Shown: positions 1-8,665, counted from the stretch's first letter. The stretch: 64,000 nt of DNA from Devosia sp. Root685 (GCF_001427875.1 NZ_LMHK01000001.1:932871-996870), one strand, 5' to 3'. Numbers and translations: made by a program. The notes: a model not told the origin generated them from the letters alone.

Positions 1-522
1 GAACATGGCCCGAGCGGTAAGGTAGACATAGGGATAAAGAACAAAGCCGAACACCATAACGGCGCCCCACATGGTCCTTATGTCTGGCAGTCGAAATTGG
101 CGGGGGCTCGAATAGCCCAAGACCCAGCGCAGCACCCCCTGCACCGGTCCGAGCGGATTGAGAATATCGAGATAGGCGTAAGCCATGATGTAGGTTGGCA
201 CTGCCAAGGGCAGCAGCAGCGCCCAATCGAGGAAGTGCCGGCCGCGAAAATCATAGGCGGTGACGATCCAGGCCGCGCCAGTGCCGACGAGGGTGGAGAT
301 CAGGCCCGCTCCGGCCAATAGGACGAGCGTATTCCAGGTCGCCTGCGGCAGGACGAACTGAATGATATGCCTCCAGAGCCCTCCGGTATCCGCCACAGCC
401 GTGGCGGCAATTGCCAGAATGGGTACGAGCGCGAGAGCCGCCGCGGCAAATGCCACGGCGGCCCAGAGGCTGATGTCGATTTTTGGACGCCTCTTCAGGC
501 GTCCCTGGGCGATATCGGCCAT
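1..522 (-). CDS. fbpB: Iron(III) ABC transporter permease (partial)
   Basis: Inner-membrane permease of an FbpABC-type ferric iron importer. The 174 visible codons are the N-terminal part; the rest lies beyond the left edge. The start ATG (520-522, minus) gives MADIAQGRLKRRPKID, followed by a first membrane segment around residues 17-40 and more hydrophobic helices. The stretch around residues 80-110 (LDWALLLPLAVPTYIMAYAY) resembles the periplasmic-loop and helix region of FbpB permeases. It follows the receptor gene by about 30 bp, so the two are surely co-transcribed. FbpB proteins are normally double-length, but that cannot be checked here. Confidence 0.85.
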   Translation of the reverse strand, partial: MADIAQGRLKRRPKIDISLWAAVAFAAAALALVPILAIAATAVADTGGLWRHIIQFVLPQATWNTLVLLAGAGLISTLVGTGAAWIVTAYDFRGRHFLDWALLLPLAVPTYIMAYAYLDILNPLGPVQGVLRWVLGYSSPRQFRLPDIRTMWGAVMVFGFVLYPYVYLTARAMF

Positions 523-554
523 CGTGATTACTTTAACCGCCGGGGTCCCTGGCC

Positions 555-1583
555 TTAGTTTCCAAAGGTGTCGAAGTTGACTTCGTCCACGAGCTCGCTG
601 GCGCGGGCGCGGAAGGGAAGCACTTCAGTCAGCGACTGGCTGTCGGGCTGCAGGGTACCAAATGCCGCGATGATTGGATGCACCTCGGCCGTTGCCGAGA
701 CCGGATATTCGAAATTGGCCTCTGCATAGAGCTTCTGAGCGGCGTCAGACACCAGGTATTCGAGCAACTGGATGGCTTCATCGCGATTGGGCGCATGGGC
801 GGCGACGGCAGCGCCGCTGACATTGACCAGAGTGCCGCCCCCTTCGAAAGTGGGCAGGATGACCTTGACCGCATCAGACCAGGCCTTCTGCTCGTCACCG
901 CCCGCACCGCTGGCCATCAGGCCAAAGTAGTAGGAATTGGCGACGGCAATGTCGCAGACACCAGCCGCGATGTCGCGTGCGCCGTCACGATCGCCACCGG
1001 CGGCAGCACGGGCCTGATTGGCCTTGATCCCCTCGAGCCAGGTCTTGGTGGCTTCCTCGCCATGCTTGGCGAGATAGGCTGCGAACATGGCCGTGTTGTA
1101 CGGATGCTGGCCAGAGCGGATGCAAAGTTTGCCACGGAACGCTTCGTCGTCGAGCTGTTCGTAGGTGATGCTGTCGAGATCGAGTTCTTTTGCGGCATAA
1201 ACGACGCGGGCGCGGCCCGACAGTGCAAACCAGTTGCCATCAACATCGCGCAAGGATGCGGGAATTGCGCCCTCGAGAACTTCGGACTTGACCGGCTGGG
1301 TGACACCAGCATTCACGAGATCAATCAGCGCACCGAAATCCACGGCCATCAGCAGATCGGCGGGCGAGCTTTCGCCCTCGGCCTTTACGCGCTCAATCAG
1401 GCCACTTTCAAGAAACACCGTGTTTACGGCGACGCCGGTCTCGGCAGTAAAGGCATCGAGAATCGGCTGAATGAGGCCAGGTTCCCGCGTCGTGTAGATA
1501 TTGACCTCCTGGGCCAATGCCGGAACGGCGGCAGCCAATACAATAGTGCTCACGAGGCAAAGGGGCTTGAAGCGGGTGCGCAT
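555..1583 (-). CDS. fbpA: Iron(III) ABC transporter substrate-binding protein
   Basis: Periplasmic ferric-iron receptor of 342 residues. The chosen ATG (1581-1583) is preceded by a GGGAG box 7 bases upstream and followed by a Sec signal peptide (MRTRFKPLCLVSTIVLAAAV, cleavage near PALAQ). A 17-residue longer frame exists but has no such features. The mature start VNIYTTREPGLIQPILDAF and the internal SSPADLLMAVD segment are typical of the FbpA/FutA/AfuA receptors. A C-terminal SAAVAAHAPNRDEAIQLLEYL stretch is also typical of the family. It lies between the ATPase gene (150 bp upstream) and the permease gene. An Irr-like box lies about 110 bp upstream, so iron control is likely. Confidence 0.9.
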   Translation of the reverse strand: MRTRFKPLCLVSTIVLAAAVPALAQEVNIYTTREPGLIQPILDAFTAETGVAVNTVFLESGLIERVKAEGESSPADLLMAVDFGALIDLVNAGVTQPVKSEVLEGAIPASLRDVDGNWFALSGRARVVYAAKELDLDSITYEQLDDEAFRGKLCIRSGQHPYNTAMFAAYLAKHGEEATKTWLEGIKANQARAAAGGDRDGARDIAAGVCDIAVANSYYFGLMASGAGGDEQKAWSDAVKVILPTFEGGGTLVNVSGAAVAAHAPNRDEAIQLLEYLVSDAAQKLYAEANFEYPVSATAEVHPIIAAFGTLQPDSQSLTEVLPFRARASELVDEVNFDTFGN

Positions 1584-1693
1584 GTTCGATCTCCCAAAGT
1601 GACATGATCGGGACACACGGAAATTCCGTATCATCCCCTCCTGAGGGAGCTAAGGCCATAGCGGACACAAGAAGTCAAGTTATTCTGACCCAC

Positions 1694-1710
1694 CTTAGAA
1701 TAGATCTAAA
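1694..1710. promoter_or_regulatory. Irr/ICE-like iron box upstream of fbpA
   Basis: CTTAGAA-TAG-ATCTAAA matches the alphaproteobacterial iron control element (TTTAGAA-N3-TTCTAAA) at 12 of 14 defined positions. It is an AT-rich island in a GC-rich region and sits in the 147-bp gap between the ATPase and receptor genes. Irr binding is inferred from the motif only; the consensus is quoted from general knowledge. Confidence 0.55.
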
Positions 1711-1730
1711 CTATTGATCGCGCTCGACAA

Positions 1731-2780
1731 TCAGGACCCCTTCGGGTCTTCAGGAAAAATCATGATCTCGTCCGCATTTACGGCGACGAACACATCGTCG
1801 CCTTGCCGCACATCGTGCCGCCCCGTCCCGCGCATGATCAGTGGATCGTCAATACCTTCCACAGAGATGATCAATTCTTCGATCTCTCCGAGTATCGAGC
1901 GATGCACGATGCGCGCTGCGACGCCGGTTGAGGCGAGGCGGATGGATTGAGGCCTCACCAGCACTTTGGGTACCCCGCTCATTGCCGGCGCTGCAAACAG
2001 CCCCAGCGGAGTATCCAGCACATTGTCCAAGAGCCGGGCTGGGATGGTGTTCATCCTGGAAAAGAAGTTCGCCGTGTAAACGGACCAGGGCGCGTCATAG
2101 ATGCGCTCCCCCGAACCAACTTCCACCAACCGCCCCTTTTGCATAAGGGCCACCATGTCGCCAATCGCCAGAGCTTCTTCGGGATCGTGTGTCACCACGA
2201 CGGCCGTCATTCCAAGATCGCGGACGATGGAAAGCGTTTCCTGTCGCACCTTGTCCCGCAAGCCGCGATCCAGATTGGAGAAAGGTTCGTCCATCAGCAA
2301 AAGACGCGGTTGAGGCGCAAGGGCGCGAGCAAGCGCCACGCGCTGCTGTTCGCCGCCTGAAAGCATGTGCGGATACCGATCGGCCAGGGCCTCGATACCG
2401 ATCCGACCCAGAATGTCGCCGACGCGCTGCAGACGTTCGCTACGCGGCAGTCGATCAAGGCCAAAGGCGATATTGGCGCGCACGGTGAGGTGCGGGAAGA
2501 GCGCATAATCCTGGAACATAAAGCCAATGCGGCGATGTTCGGGCTCAACGAATATGCCCCCGCCGGAGACCGGCGTACCACCCACGGTTATCGTGCCGTG
2601 GTCAATCGTCTCAATGCCGGCAACAGCACGGAGAAGAGTGGATTTTCCGCAACCCGAATGGCCGACAAGGCAGAGTACCTGCCCGGTCCCCAATTCGAGG
2701 GAAACATCGTCGAGTGCGGCAATGTACCCGAACTGGCGCGTGACACCGGAAAGGACAAGCATGGAATGGGCCGAATTCAT
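1731..2780 (-). CDS. fbpC: Iron(III) ABC transporter ATP-binding protein
   Basis: Cytoplasmic ATPase of 349 residues energising the iron importer. It has Walker A (GHSGCGKST, near residue 39), a Q-loop (MFQDYALFPH), the signature LSGGEQQR, Walker B (LLLMDEP) and a switch histidine (VVTHDPEEA). After about residue 235 it has a C-terminal regulatory domain of the FbpC/CysA type. Gene order is ATPase, receptor, permease, whereas many clusters have receptor first. The ribosome-binding site before ATG 2780 is weak, and ATG 2762 (MLVLSGV) is a possible alternative. No clear promoter motif was identified upstream. Confidence 0.88.
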   Translation of the reverse strand: MNSAHSMLVLSGVTRQFGYIAALDDVSLELGTGQVLCLVGHSGCGKSTLLRAVAGIETIDHGTITVGGTPVSGGGIFVEPEHRRIGFMFQDYALFPHLTVRANIAFGLDRLPRSERLQRVGDILGRIGIEALADRYPHMLSGGEQQRVALARALAPQPRLLLMDEPFSNLDRGLRDKVRQETLSIVRDLGMTAVVVTHDPEEALAIGDMVALMQKGRLVEVGSGERIYDAPWSVYTANFFSRMNTIPARLLDNVLDTPLGLFAAPAMSGVPKVLVRPQSIRLASTGVAARIVHRSILGEIEELIISVEGIDDPLIMRGTGRHDVRQGDDVFVAVNADEIMIFPEDPKGS

Positions 2781-3089
2781 GCCCTGCTAGTGGCGGCGCA
2801 CTATGCAACTTGTCAAGTGGAGCAGGCTTGATCGTGCCCTTTGAGAAAAGCACAGTTGTGCGGAAGCGCTATCGCCTAACTTGAACGGCTGGCGGCCCAT
2901 TGACACCCATAGTCCAAAAAAACGTGCAAACGCTCCGCGACAGGTGCGCGGCCCATATCGGTCGTTCAGACCGCGTCGCCAATTTCCTAAAAGCAGTCGG
3001 TCCGCAAAAATCGACGCCATGGCGATAACGGGGTGGTTTGCGGACTGGCAGCTTTTAGGAGAAAAGGCATTACAGCGGAAATGGCGTGT
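2781..3089. other. Non-coding stretch upstream of the iron operon
   Basis: About 310 bases between the iron ATPase start and the thioredoxin remnant. I see no credible coding frame, tRNA or strong hairpin. A plus-strand open frame crossing 2881-3237 is low-complexity basic sequence without a family signature. The promoter of the iron operon should lie near its left end. Confidence 0.5.
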
Positions 3090-3296
3090 TTACTTCTGCT
3101 GTGCGGCCCACCGCAGGATGTCAGTTGCAAACATCGCGCCTAAAACGCGTGCTACGTTTTTGCCGTCGCGGAACATCATCATCGTTGGAATGCCCCAGAT
3201 AACCAGACGGGCATCGTGGTCGGCGGTGATGTCATAGACGCCGGGGATTGGATCGCTGTCGGAGTAATGCTGGCGGGTGTGGGGATTGTTCAGGTA
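3090..3296 (-). pseudogene. Thioredoxin C-terminal remnant
   Basis: On the minus strand an open frame of 68 codons ends in TAA at 3090-3092. It reads YDITADHDARLVIWGIPTMM, then MFRDGKNVARVLGA and ILRWAAQQK. The GIPT cis-proline loop, the F-x-x-G-K turn and the terminal helix match the C-terminal half of thioredoxin. There is no start codon, and a stop lies immediately upstream at 3297-3299. The N-terminal half with the expected WCxxC active site is absent, so I read this as a decayed fragment. Confidence 0.55.
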
Positions 3297-3410
3297 TCAA
3301 CGCGCGAATTTCGTGATCGACCTGCAGCTAATCTCGGAACTTGAAATGGCCAGCGGAATATCTTGGGCGATACCTTCGGGTGAATATCTACATTGAGCCT
3401 GCAAGGGTTC

Positions 3411-3436
3411 GAGACGGGGCAGTAAGACCCCGCCTC
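3411..3436 (-). terminator. Hairpin terminator after the first amidohydrolase
   Basis: Inverted repeat GAGACGGGG (3411-3419) and CCCCGCCTC (3428-3436): a 9-bp stem with one G-U pair and an 8-base loop. It begins 14 bases after the amidohydrolase stop codon on the minus strand. There is no long T tract, so efficiency is uncertain. Confidence 0.5.
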
Positions 3437-3450
3437 CCTTTCAGGGCGTT

Positions 3451-4989
3451 TCAGGAGACCAATGCCCAATCGCTGCCAACTGCGATGGCCCCGCCAGCGC
3501 GCTGGCGAAGATCATAGGCTGACCGTACGGCGTCCTCCTTGATCTTCGCGACATCAAGGCCAATAAGCACGCCACCACGCTTCATGATCCGGCCATCAGC
3601 GATAACGGTATCGACATTGGCGGCGCGCGCCGTACGACCGATCATGCCTTCGACGTTTCCGTAGGGAACCATGTTGAGATCGTCGGCCCGCACCAAGACG
3701 ATATCGGCGCGCTTGCCAACCGTCAGAGATCCCGTGATGCCATCGAGACCCAGTGCTTTAGCGCCGTTGATCGTACCCATTTTGATAACGTCGGGGAAAT
3801 TGACAGGCTGCAGCCCCTCAGTGTCGGTCCCATTGTAAGGGATGCCCATGTACCAAGCCGTCGACATGGATTCGAACATGTCGATAGGCGCGAGTGCGTT
3901 GGCGTCGAACGAGAGCGAAACGTTCACGCCATCGTTGAACATGTGGACCAATTGCTGCGCCTGGTAGCCGCCATTGCCCAATCGGAACTCAGAATGCACC
4001 GAGTAGCTAAGCGAAGCACCGGTCTCCCGCATGGCAGCCCGATCCTCGGGCCTGGCATGCACAAAGTGCACGATCAGGGTTTTGGGGCCGAGGTAGCCCC
4101 AGTCTTTCATGGGAACGACACCATAGCTGTAGCGCCCCTGCCCGGCATGCATGGCGACAAGCAGATCGCGCTCAAATGCCCAGTCCATTTCCTGACGGAA
4201 AAGAGATTCCGACAATGTGGCTGGACCGCGGGAATTGATGCCGAACGTGGTCAGGTTGTCGAGCGGTGAGCTGGCGCCGAACCACTCATCGTGAACCTTC
4301 CCTGCCAATTCCAGATCGATCAATTGTTCCTTGTCCAGACCATCCTTGTGGCCAAAGCTGAACAGAGCACGCATGCCAGCATCGCGATGTGCGCGCAGTT
4401 CCGCGTCGACCGTATCCGCCGACATCACGTGGTGGCAGTAGTTGTGCAGGGTCGTAATCCCGGCATTCAGACTCTCCGCCATCGCCAACATGTCGCTGGC
4501 GTAAAAGTCGGCAGGCGTCATGTGCGGCACGAATGCACCCTTGACGCCGAAATACTCGAAACCCGGTGCCAACAGGTTACGCATGATGCTGGTCCAGATG
4601 TGGAAATGGGTGTCGATCATCCCGGGCATGACGATCATTTTGGAGGCGTCGATTACCTCTGCAGACGGCGCTTCGATATCGGCGCCTATGGCGACGATGA
4701 CGCCATCTTTCACATGAATATCTGCTCCCTCGATGTTACCCAAAGCATCGTCGACGGTGACGACCGAGCCTCTCTTGATGAGGTATTCGCCACGATCTGG
4801 AAGGGCCGAAGAGGTGCCCGCTTCCTGTGCACGTACATTCGACGGTTTCAAAATCGCAGGCGCAGCCAAGCCGATCAGACCTGCCCCTGCGACGCCGCCG
4901 GCGCCGAGTAGCAAGGAGCGGCGTGAAAGCCTGGGTTGGATCGGCTCTCCGCAGCAGTCGCAGGGTTCGTTGTTGGTATGCACGGTCAT
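3451..4989 (-). CDS. Tat-exported amidohydrolase (MTA/SAH deaminase-chlorohydrolase-like)
   Basis: Metal-dependent hydrolase of 512 residues acting on a C-N or similar bond; substrate unknown. The start ATG (4987-4989) has a strong GAGGAG box. A twin-arginine signal follows: LSRRSLLLGAGG near residues 22-33, then a hydrophobic stretch and VRAQ, predicting periplasmic location. The n-region carries a cysteine cluster, PCDCCGEP (residues 9-16). The TIM-barrel motifs are HxH (DTHFHIW, H128/H130), the strand-5 His (VAMHAGQ), a later His (IVHFVHARPED) and the metal Asp (LSFDANAL). It is a clear paralogue of the protein at 7013-8530. The 238-bp leader holds a perfect TTTGATCAAA palindrome, also found at the peptide transport locus 30 kb away. 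Confidence 0.82.
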   Translation of the reverse strand: MTVHTNNEPCDCCGEPIQPRLSRRSLLLGAGGVAGAGLIGLAAPAILKPSNVRAQEAGTSSALPDRGEYLIKRGSVVTVDDALGNIEGADIHVKDGVIVAIGADIEAPSAEVIDASKMIVMPGMIDTHFHIWTSIMRNLLAPGFEYFGVKGAFVPHMTPADFYASDMLAMAESLNAGITTLHNYCHHVMSADTVDAELRAHRDAGMRALFSFGHKDGLDKEQLIDLELAGKVHDEWFGASSPLDNLTTFGINSRGPATLSESLFRQEMDWAFERDLLVAMHAGQGRYSYGVVPMKDWGYLGPKTLIVHFVHARPEDRAAMRETGASLSYSVHSEFRLGNGGYQAQQLVHMFNDGVNVSLSFDANALAPIDMFESMSTAWYMGIPYNGTDTEGLQPVNFPDVIKMGTINGAKALGLDGITGSLTVGKRADIVLVRADDLNMVPYGNVEGMIGRTARAANVDTVIADGRIMKRGGVLIGLDVAKIKEDAVRSAYDLRQRAGGAIAVGSDWALVS

Positions 4990-5145
4990 ATTCACTCCTC
5001 TTGAGTTCGCGCCCATACGTTGCCGATGCGCTCGAACTCAAGAATGCTCATATTCTCATGTCTGATTTTCACCCCGTGCATGCCATAGAAGTGAACACCT
5101 ACGTAGACCCAATAACAGATTGATATTACGCGATTAGTTTTGTCC

Positions 5146-5155
5146 TTTGATCAAA
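5146..5155. promoter_or_regulatory. TTTGATCAAA palindrome, copy 1
   Basis: Perfect 10-bp palindrome TTTGATCAAA, 157 bases upstream of the amidohydrolase start at 4989, in an AT-rich leader. The same decamer occurs twice in the 35.7-35.9 kb intergenic region. A shared DNA-binding regulator is inferred. Confidence 0.4.
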
Positions 5156-5227
5156 ATTTGGCCAACATATGGGCAGATAATAATCATCCTACGTCATATC
5201 TTTTAGCGTACAAGATGCCTGCGATGC

Positions 5228-6934
5228 TTAGTGCGTGTCGAAAACTCGTTGGCATTCAGCAACTGCTTGGCGGGTTGCCGCACGTTCATCGTCCGTGGGG
5301 GATGTCGGATCCACGGCAGTCGGGAGCGCTCCGAATCTCATAAGGCACGCCATGAGTACAAGTCGTGCTTTGGTCGCTGTGAGATTAGAGCCTGCCAGAA
5401 CGTACGGCGAATGGTCGGTGAAACCTTCGGGTGCCCCCCTCCCTACCCTGACGACGGGAATGCCGGAAAAGATGGCTCGCTGAATCAGTGTCTCGACCGT
5501 GCGTGAAGGCTGATGCCCGTACGGAACCAGGCCCTCGGCAACGAACCCAGACAAGCGCCCCAGAGCGAGCTTATGCTCTATGCGTGCCAAGATGTCAGTG
5601 CGCTCATCCGGAAGCGTATCGAATGCTTCTTCGGAATAGCCAGGTTCCTTGATTATGGACACCGAAGGGATCGCGGCCTCCGAGAGCTTTGCTGGGCCTT
5701 CCAGAATGACCACCGGGATACGGGTGAGGCGGCCATCGTGTCCTCGCACAACCGCCTCGACGCTCGCCGGCATCTTGCTGAGACTAACTTCAGAAGTCGC
5801 CGTGTGCCGGTAGGCCGGCACGTACGGAATCCATACTTTGCCCTTGTGTGTCACCTGTCCGAGAATCCCCCCATGCCCCCCAGTTGCTCGATACCCACCG
5901 GGGCGCGCGTCAACCTTGGTGACCTCACGTGCCGCGAATATCTGTTGTTCCTGCAGGAGGACCGTGCCGCAGCGGTTGTGCCCATCTTCATTCTGCCAGG
6001 CATCCGAGGTGAGGTAGGCAACGCTGTCGACGATATTCTTGGGGCCGTCGGCACCGATTTCACCCTGAGCCCGCTGCGCCGCACAGCCGCAAATGGGGAG
6101 GTTGGTGTCGATGAGGAGGTTGAACCAATAGAGGGTCTCCTCGATCTGTGGACTGCCTTGGGTCCACAATAGGCCATCGTATTGGCCGCTGTCGGCAATG
6201 GCCTGTACCCGGTTGGTGATCTGAGCCAACGAAGTTCGAGGTGGGGAAACGCTCAGGTGGTAGGGGCGGTAAGCGAAAAAGTCCCTGCCTCTTTTCTCGT
6301 GATCAATGTCGCCTTCGCTTATGTCACTCCGATCCTGCTGCGGCAGGCCCTGGGTGTAGCCGGCAGGCGGAAGCACGCGATGAAAGTCCACATCGGCCAA
6401 TTCAGAAATCAGGCCAGCTGTTCCGCTGTCGTTGATCCCGATGCGGTCGATCTCGTCGAAGCTCCTTGCCCCGTTCGGAAAGAAGGACTGGCGGGCTTTG
6501 TCCGCCGGTGCTCCGGGGAAGGCACCATCATCCTCCCACGCAGTGCCATCGGCTTGCGTCGCCATGTAGGGCAATGGGTAGAGGCCGTCGGCGGGATCGA
6601 GCGCAATCTCATATACCGGCCGAGCAGTTTCATCCGTTGGCGCAGTGGCGAAGGTGCCATCGGCATGGATATATCCATGCGGGGGACCGTAGAGATGGGC
6701 AGCGTCGGACTCCAGCGGATGCGCTGAGTGCTGTTCAACATAAACCTTGGCGGGCGCCGCGAGCCGCTGCGGGCGCAAGGCGTCGTACTTCAGAGGCTTG
6801 CCGTCACGTCCAAGGCGCAACGCCAGGCCGAGCCGATCGCGTTCCTTGTTTGACGTGACCAGAGGCGGCGAATTCTGCACCGTGGCAGTGGGCCCTGCCA
6901 TGTGGGCAATACGTTTGCGACCGTGCTCTGTCAT
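5228..6934 (-). CDS. Asparaginase/glutaminase-like protein
   Basis: A 568-residue protein related to type I/II asparaginases but longer than the usual 330-350 residues. The core shows GINDSGTAGLISELADVDFH (where family members have their first Thr loop), QYDGLLWTQGSPQIEETLYW (in place of the TDTMEETA helix) and the C-terminal GSNLTATKARLVLMACLMRF. The canonical TGGTI and HGTDT motifs are not visible in standard form, so activity on asparagine is doubtful. A related amide or an inactive or specialised member is possible. No signal peptide is seen. ATG 6934 was chosen; a TTG two codons upstream is an alternative. It lies 78 bp downstream of the second amidohydrolase and is probably in its operon. 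Confidence 0.68.
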   Translation of the reverse strand: MTEHGRKRIAHMAGPTATVQNSPPLVTSNKERDRLGLALRLGRDGKPLKYDALRPQRLAAPAKVYVEQHSAHPLESDAAHLYGPPHGYIHADGTFATAPTDETARPVYEIALDPADGLYPLPYMATQADGTAWEDDGAFPGAPADKARQSFFPNGARSFDEIDRIGINDSGTAGLISELADVDFHRVLPPAGYTQGLPQQDRSDISEGDIDHEKRGRDFFAYRPYHLSVSPPRTSLAQITNRVQAIADSGQYDGLLWTQGSPQIEETLYWFNLLIDTNLPICGCAAQRAQGEIGADGPKNIVDSVAYLTSDAWQNEDGHNRCGTVLLQEQQIFAAREVTKVDARPGGYRATGGHGGILGQVTHKGKVWIPYVPAYRHTATSEVSLSKMPASVEAVVRGHDGRLTRIPVVILEGPAKLSEAAIPSVSIIKEPGYSEEAFDTLPDERTDILARIEHKLALGRLSGFVAEGLVPYGHQPSRTVETLIQRAIFSGIPVVRVGRGAPEGFTDHSPYVLAGSNLTATKARLVLMACLMRFGALPTAVDPTSPTDDERAATRQAVAECQRVFDTH

Positions 6935-7012
6935 CTTCAAGTCTCGCTATTTCTTCAATTCTGCTACGGGCCGGGGGACGCAGAACCGCGCCCCCCATAC
7001 TCGACTTATCGT

Positions 7013-8530
7013 TTAGACGGCGGGTACATCGGTCGTCGTCGGGGCATAGTCGCCGCCAGCACGCTTGCGAATGTTATAGAGCGACTCGATCGCGTCTTGA
7101 CGGACCTGATCCACATCCATCGAGACCACCTTGCCCCTCCACTTAACGAGGACGCCGTCGACGATGACGGTATCGACATTTTGGCGCATTGCCGAATGAA
7201 CGATCATCCGGTCCAGCAATTCGGAGCCGGGCCCCATGTTGAGGGAGTTGGCGTCGAGCAGAACAATGTCCGCCTTCTTGCCTGGCGTAAGTGTCCCCGC
7301 CTCCTCCGCAAGCCCCAATGCCCTCAGACCATTACGCGTCCCCATCTCGAGACACTGAGCCGCGGTGATGGAAGCCAGCTTTTCCGAGGGCTTTTCGAAT
7401 TCGGGGGCTATCAGCGCGAAAGCCAGGCGCATCTGCTCGAACATCGAGGTGGGATTGAGCGACGTGGCATCGCAGGAGAGGGTCAGATTGCCGCCACCGT
7501 GGAGGAGAAGCAGGGCCTGCTCTCGCACAAACCCACCTCGCAGGTTCCTGAACTCGCTGCCGAACGAAATGGACACCGACGCCCCCTTCTCGATGATCAG
7601 CTCCCGGTCTCTCTCCGTCAGCAGAACGCCGTGCACGAAGATGTTGCGCTCGTTGAGTACACCGCCTTCATCCATCTGGGCTGGCGACGTGATGAACGCC
7701 GGTGACTGGCCAGAGTGAACGACAATCGGCAGCCCCATTTCGAAGGCCATCTTGTAGTCGTCGATCCGACGGTCAACGTCCATCGGCGCCGGCACTGCTC
7801 GGCCGGCGAGTCCGAGCGACATTCGACCAGTTCCATCACGACCGGCGTGACTGAAGAACTCCTGGTGAATGCGGCGGAAATCATCATGATCCAACGTCTG
7901 ATCTAGTGGCGTGGGATCGAAGCCGCCATAGGCGTATTGGCCGCGGAGGCCGCTTTCGAGCATGGCCCGGATTTCGCCGTCAGCATGCTCTGGAGAACGC
8001 ACGTTGTGAGCGTAATTCAGGACTGTCGTAATGCCGGCGTCTGTTGCTTCAGCCAGTGCGAGCCGGGTGGCGACGTAGTAGTCCTCGGCCGTGTGATGCG
8101 GACCAAGCTCGTTCTTCAGCGTGGAGTAGCCATGATCAGGTGTGATCAGGTTTTTGAACAGCGAGTTCCACATATGCCAGTGGGTATCTGCCATCCCCGG
8201 CATGGCGATCTTGCCGGTGCCATCGATGCGCGTTGCACCCGGAGCCTCGACCGTCTCACCAATGGCGACAATTTTGCCGTCACGGACGTGGATAGCCCCC
8301 TTCTGAAGAAGGCCAACAGTGTCGTCCACGCTGACAACACCGACATTCTCGATCACGAACTCCCCACTTGGTGCCGGGACCTCGTCAGCCGCAGGGATGA
8401 CGCTCTCCGCCGCCACCGGCGCCGCGACTGCGGCACCGACAAGGCCCAACAGACCACCTTTCAGAAGCGAGCGGCGCCTTAAAACTGAAGTGATGTCCTT
8501 GCCTGTATTCTCGTCGCATCCGTCGCACAT
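7013..8530 (-). CDS. Tat-exported amidohydrolase, paralogue
   Basis: A 505-residue metal-dependent hydrolase, similar throughout to the protein at 3451-4989. The start ATG (8528-8530) has an AAGGAG box. The N-terminus has CDGC (residues 2-5), then a twin-arginine-like LRRRSLLKGG (17-26) and a hydrophobic core, so export by Tat is likely. HxH is DTHWHMW (H117/H119). Further ligands fall in IVVHSGQS, IFVHGVLLTE and LSCDATSL. The C-terminus has the usual TPGKKADIVLLDA strand of composite amidohydrolase domains. A regulon-type palindrome lies 77-90 bases upstream of its start. Substrate unknown. Pairing with the asparaginase-like gene suggests C-N bond cleavage as the entry step of the pathway. 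Confidence 0.83.
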   Translation of the reverse strand: MCDGCDENTGKDITSVLRRRSLLKGGLLGLVGAAVAAPVAAESVIPAADEVPAPSGEFVIENVGVVSVDDTVGLLQKGAIHVRDGKIVAIGETVEAPGATRIDGTGKIAMPGMADTHWHMWNSLFKNLITPDHGYSTLKNELGPHHTAEDYYVATRLALAEATDAGITTVLNYAHNVRSPEHADGEIRAMLESGLRGQYAYGGFDPTPLDQTLDHDDFRRIHQEFFSHAGRDGTGRMSLGLAGRAVPAPMDVDRRIDDYKMAFEMGLPIVVHSGQSPAFITSPAQMDEGGVLNERNIFVHGVLLTERDRELIIEKGASVSISFGSEFRNLRGGFVREQALLLLHGGGNLTLSCDATSLNPTSMFEQMRLAFALIAPEFEKPSEKLASITAAQCLEMGTRNGLRALGLAEEAGTLTPGKKADIVLLDANSLNMGPGSELLDRMIVHSAMRQNVDTVIVDGVLVKWRGKVVSMDVDQVRQDAIESLYNIRKRAGGDYAPTTTDVPAV

Positions 8531-8606
8531 ATGGATCTCCTTCCCACGTTGGATGTTGAATTCCGCTCCCCTTCCGACATGGCGGAGGCATGCCCAGCGC
8601 CTATTG

Positions 8607-8620
8607 ATCCGACGTCTGAT
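8607..8620. promoter_or_regulatory. Catabolic-regulon operator, site A
   Basis: ATCCGA-CG-TCTGAT, one mismatch from the palindrome ATCAGA-N2-TCTGAT. It lies upstream of the amidohydrolase at 7013-8530. Related sites occur at 10689, 10801 (weak), 11485, 19696 and 22962, all before genes of the same island. Confidence 0.55.
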
Positions 8621-8636
8621 TAAATGGAAGAAAGTG

Positions 8637-8665
8637 ACCCCGCCGAAACTGCGTTCCGGCGGGGT
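8637..8665 (-). terminator. Terminator after tctA
   Basis: Perfect 9-bp inverted repeat ACCCCGCCG / CGGCGGGGT with an 11-base loop. On the minus strand it begins 3 bases after the tctA stop, and the downstream flank (CACTTTCTTCC) is pyrimidine-rich. Confidence 0.7.

Noticed and set aside
2881..3237. 118-codon plus-strand frame in the iron/amidohydrolase gap
   Set aside because: Low-complexity basic sequence; the opposite strand carries a recognisable thioredoxin remnant in the same place.
4736..5065. Small overlapping frames around the first amidohydrolase start
   Set aside because: They lie within or antisense to the Tat signal region of the real gene and lack support.
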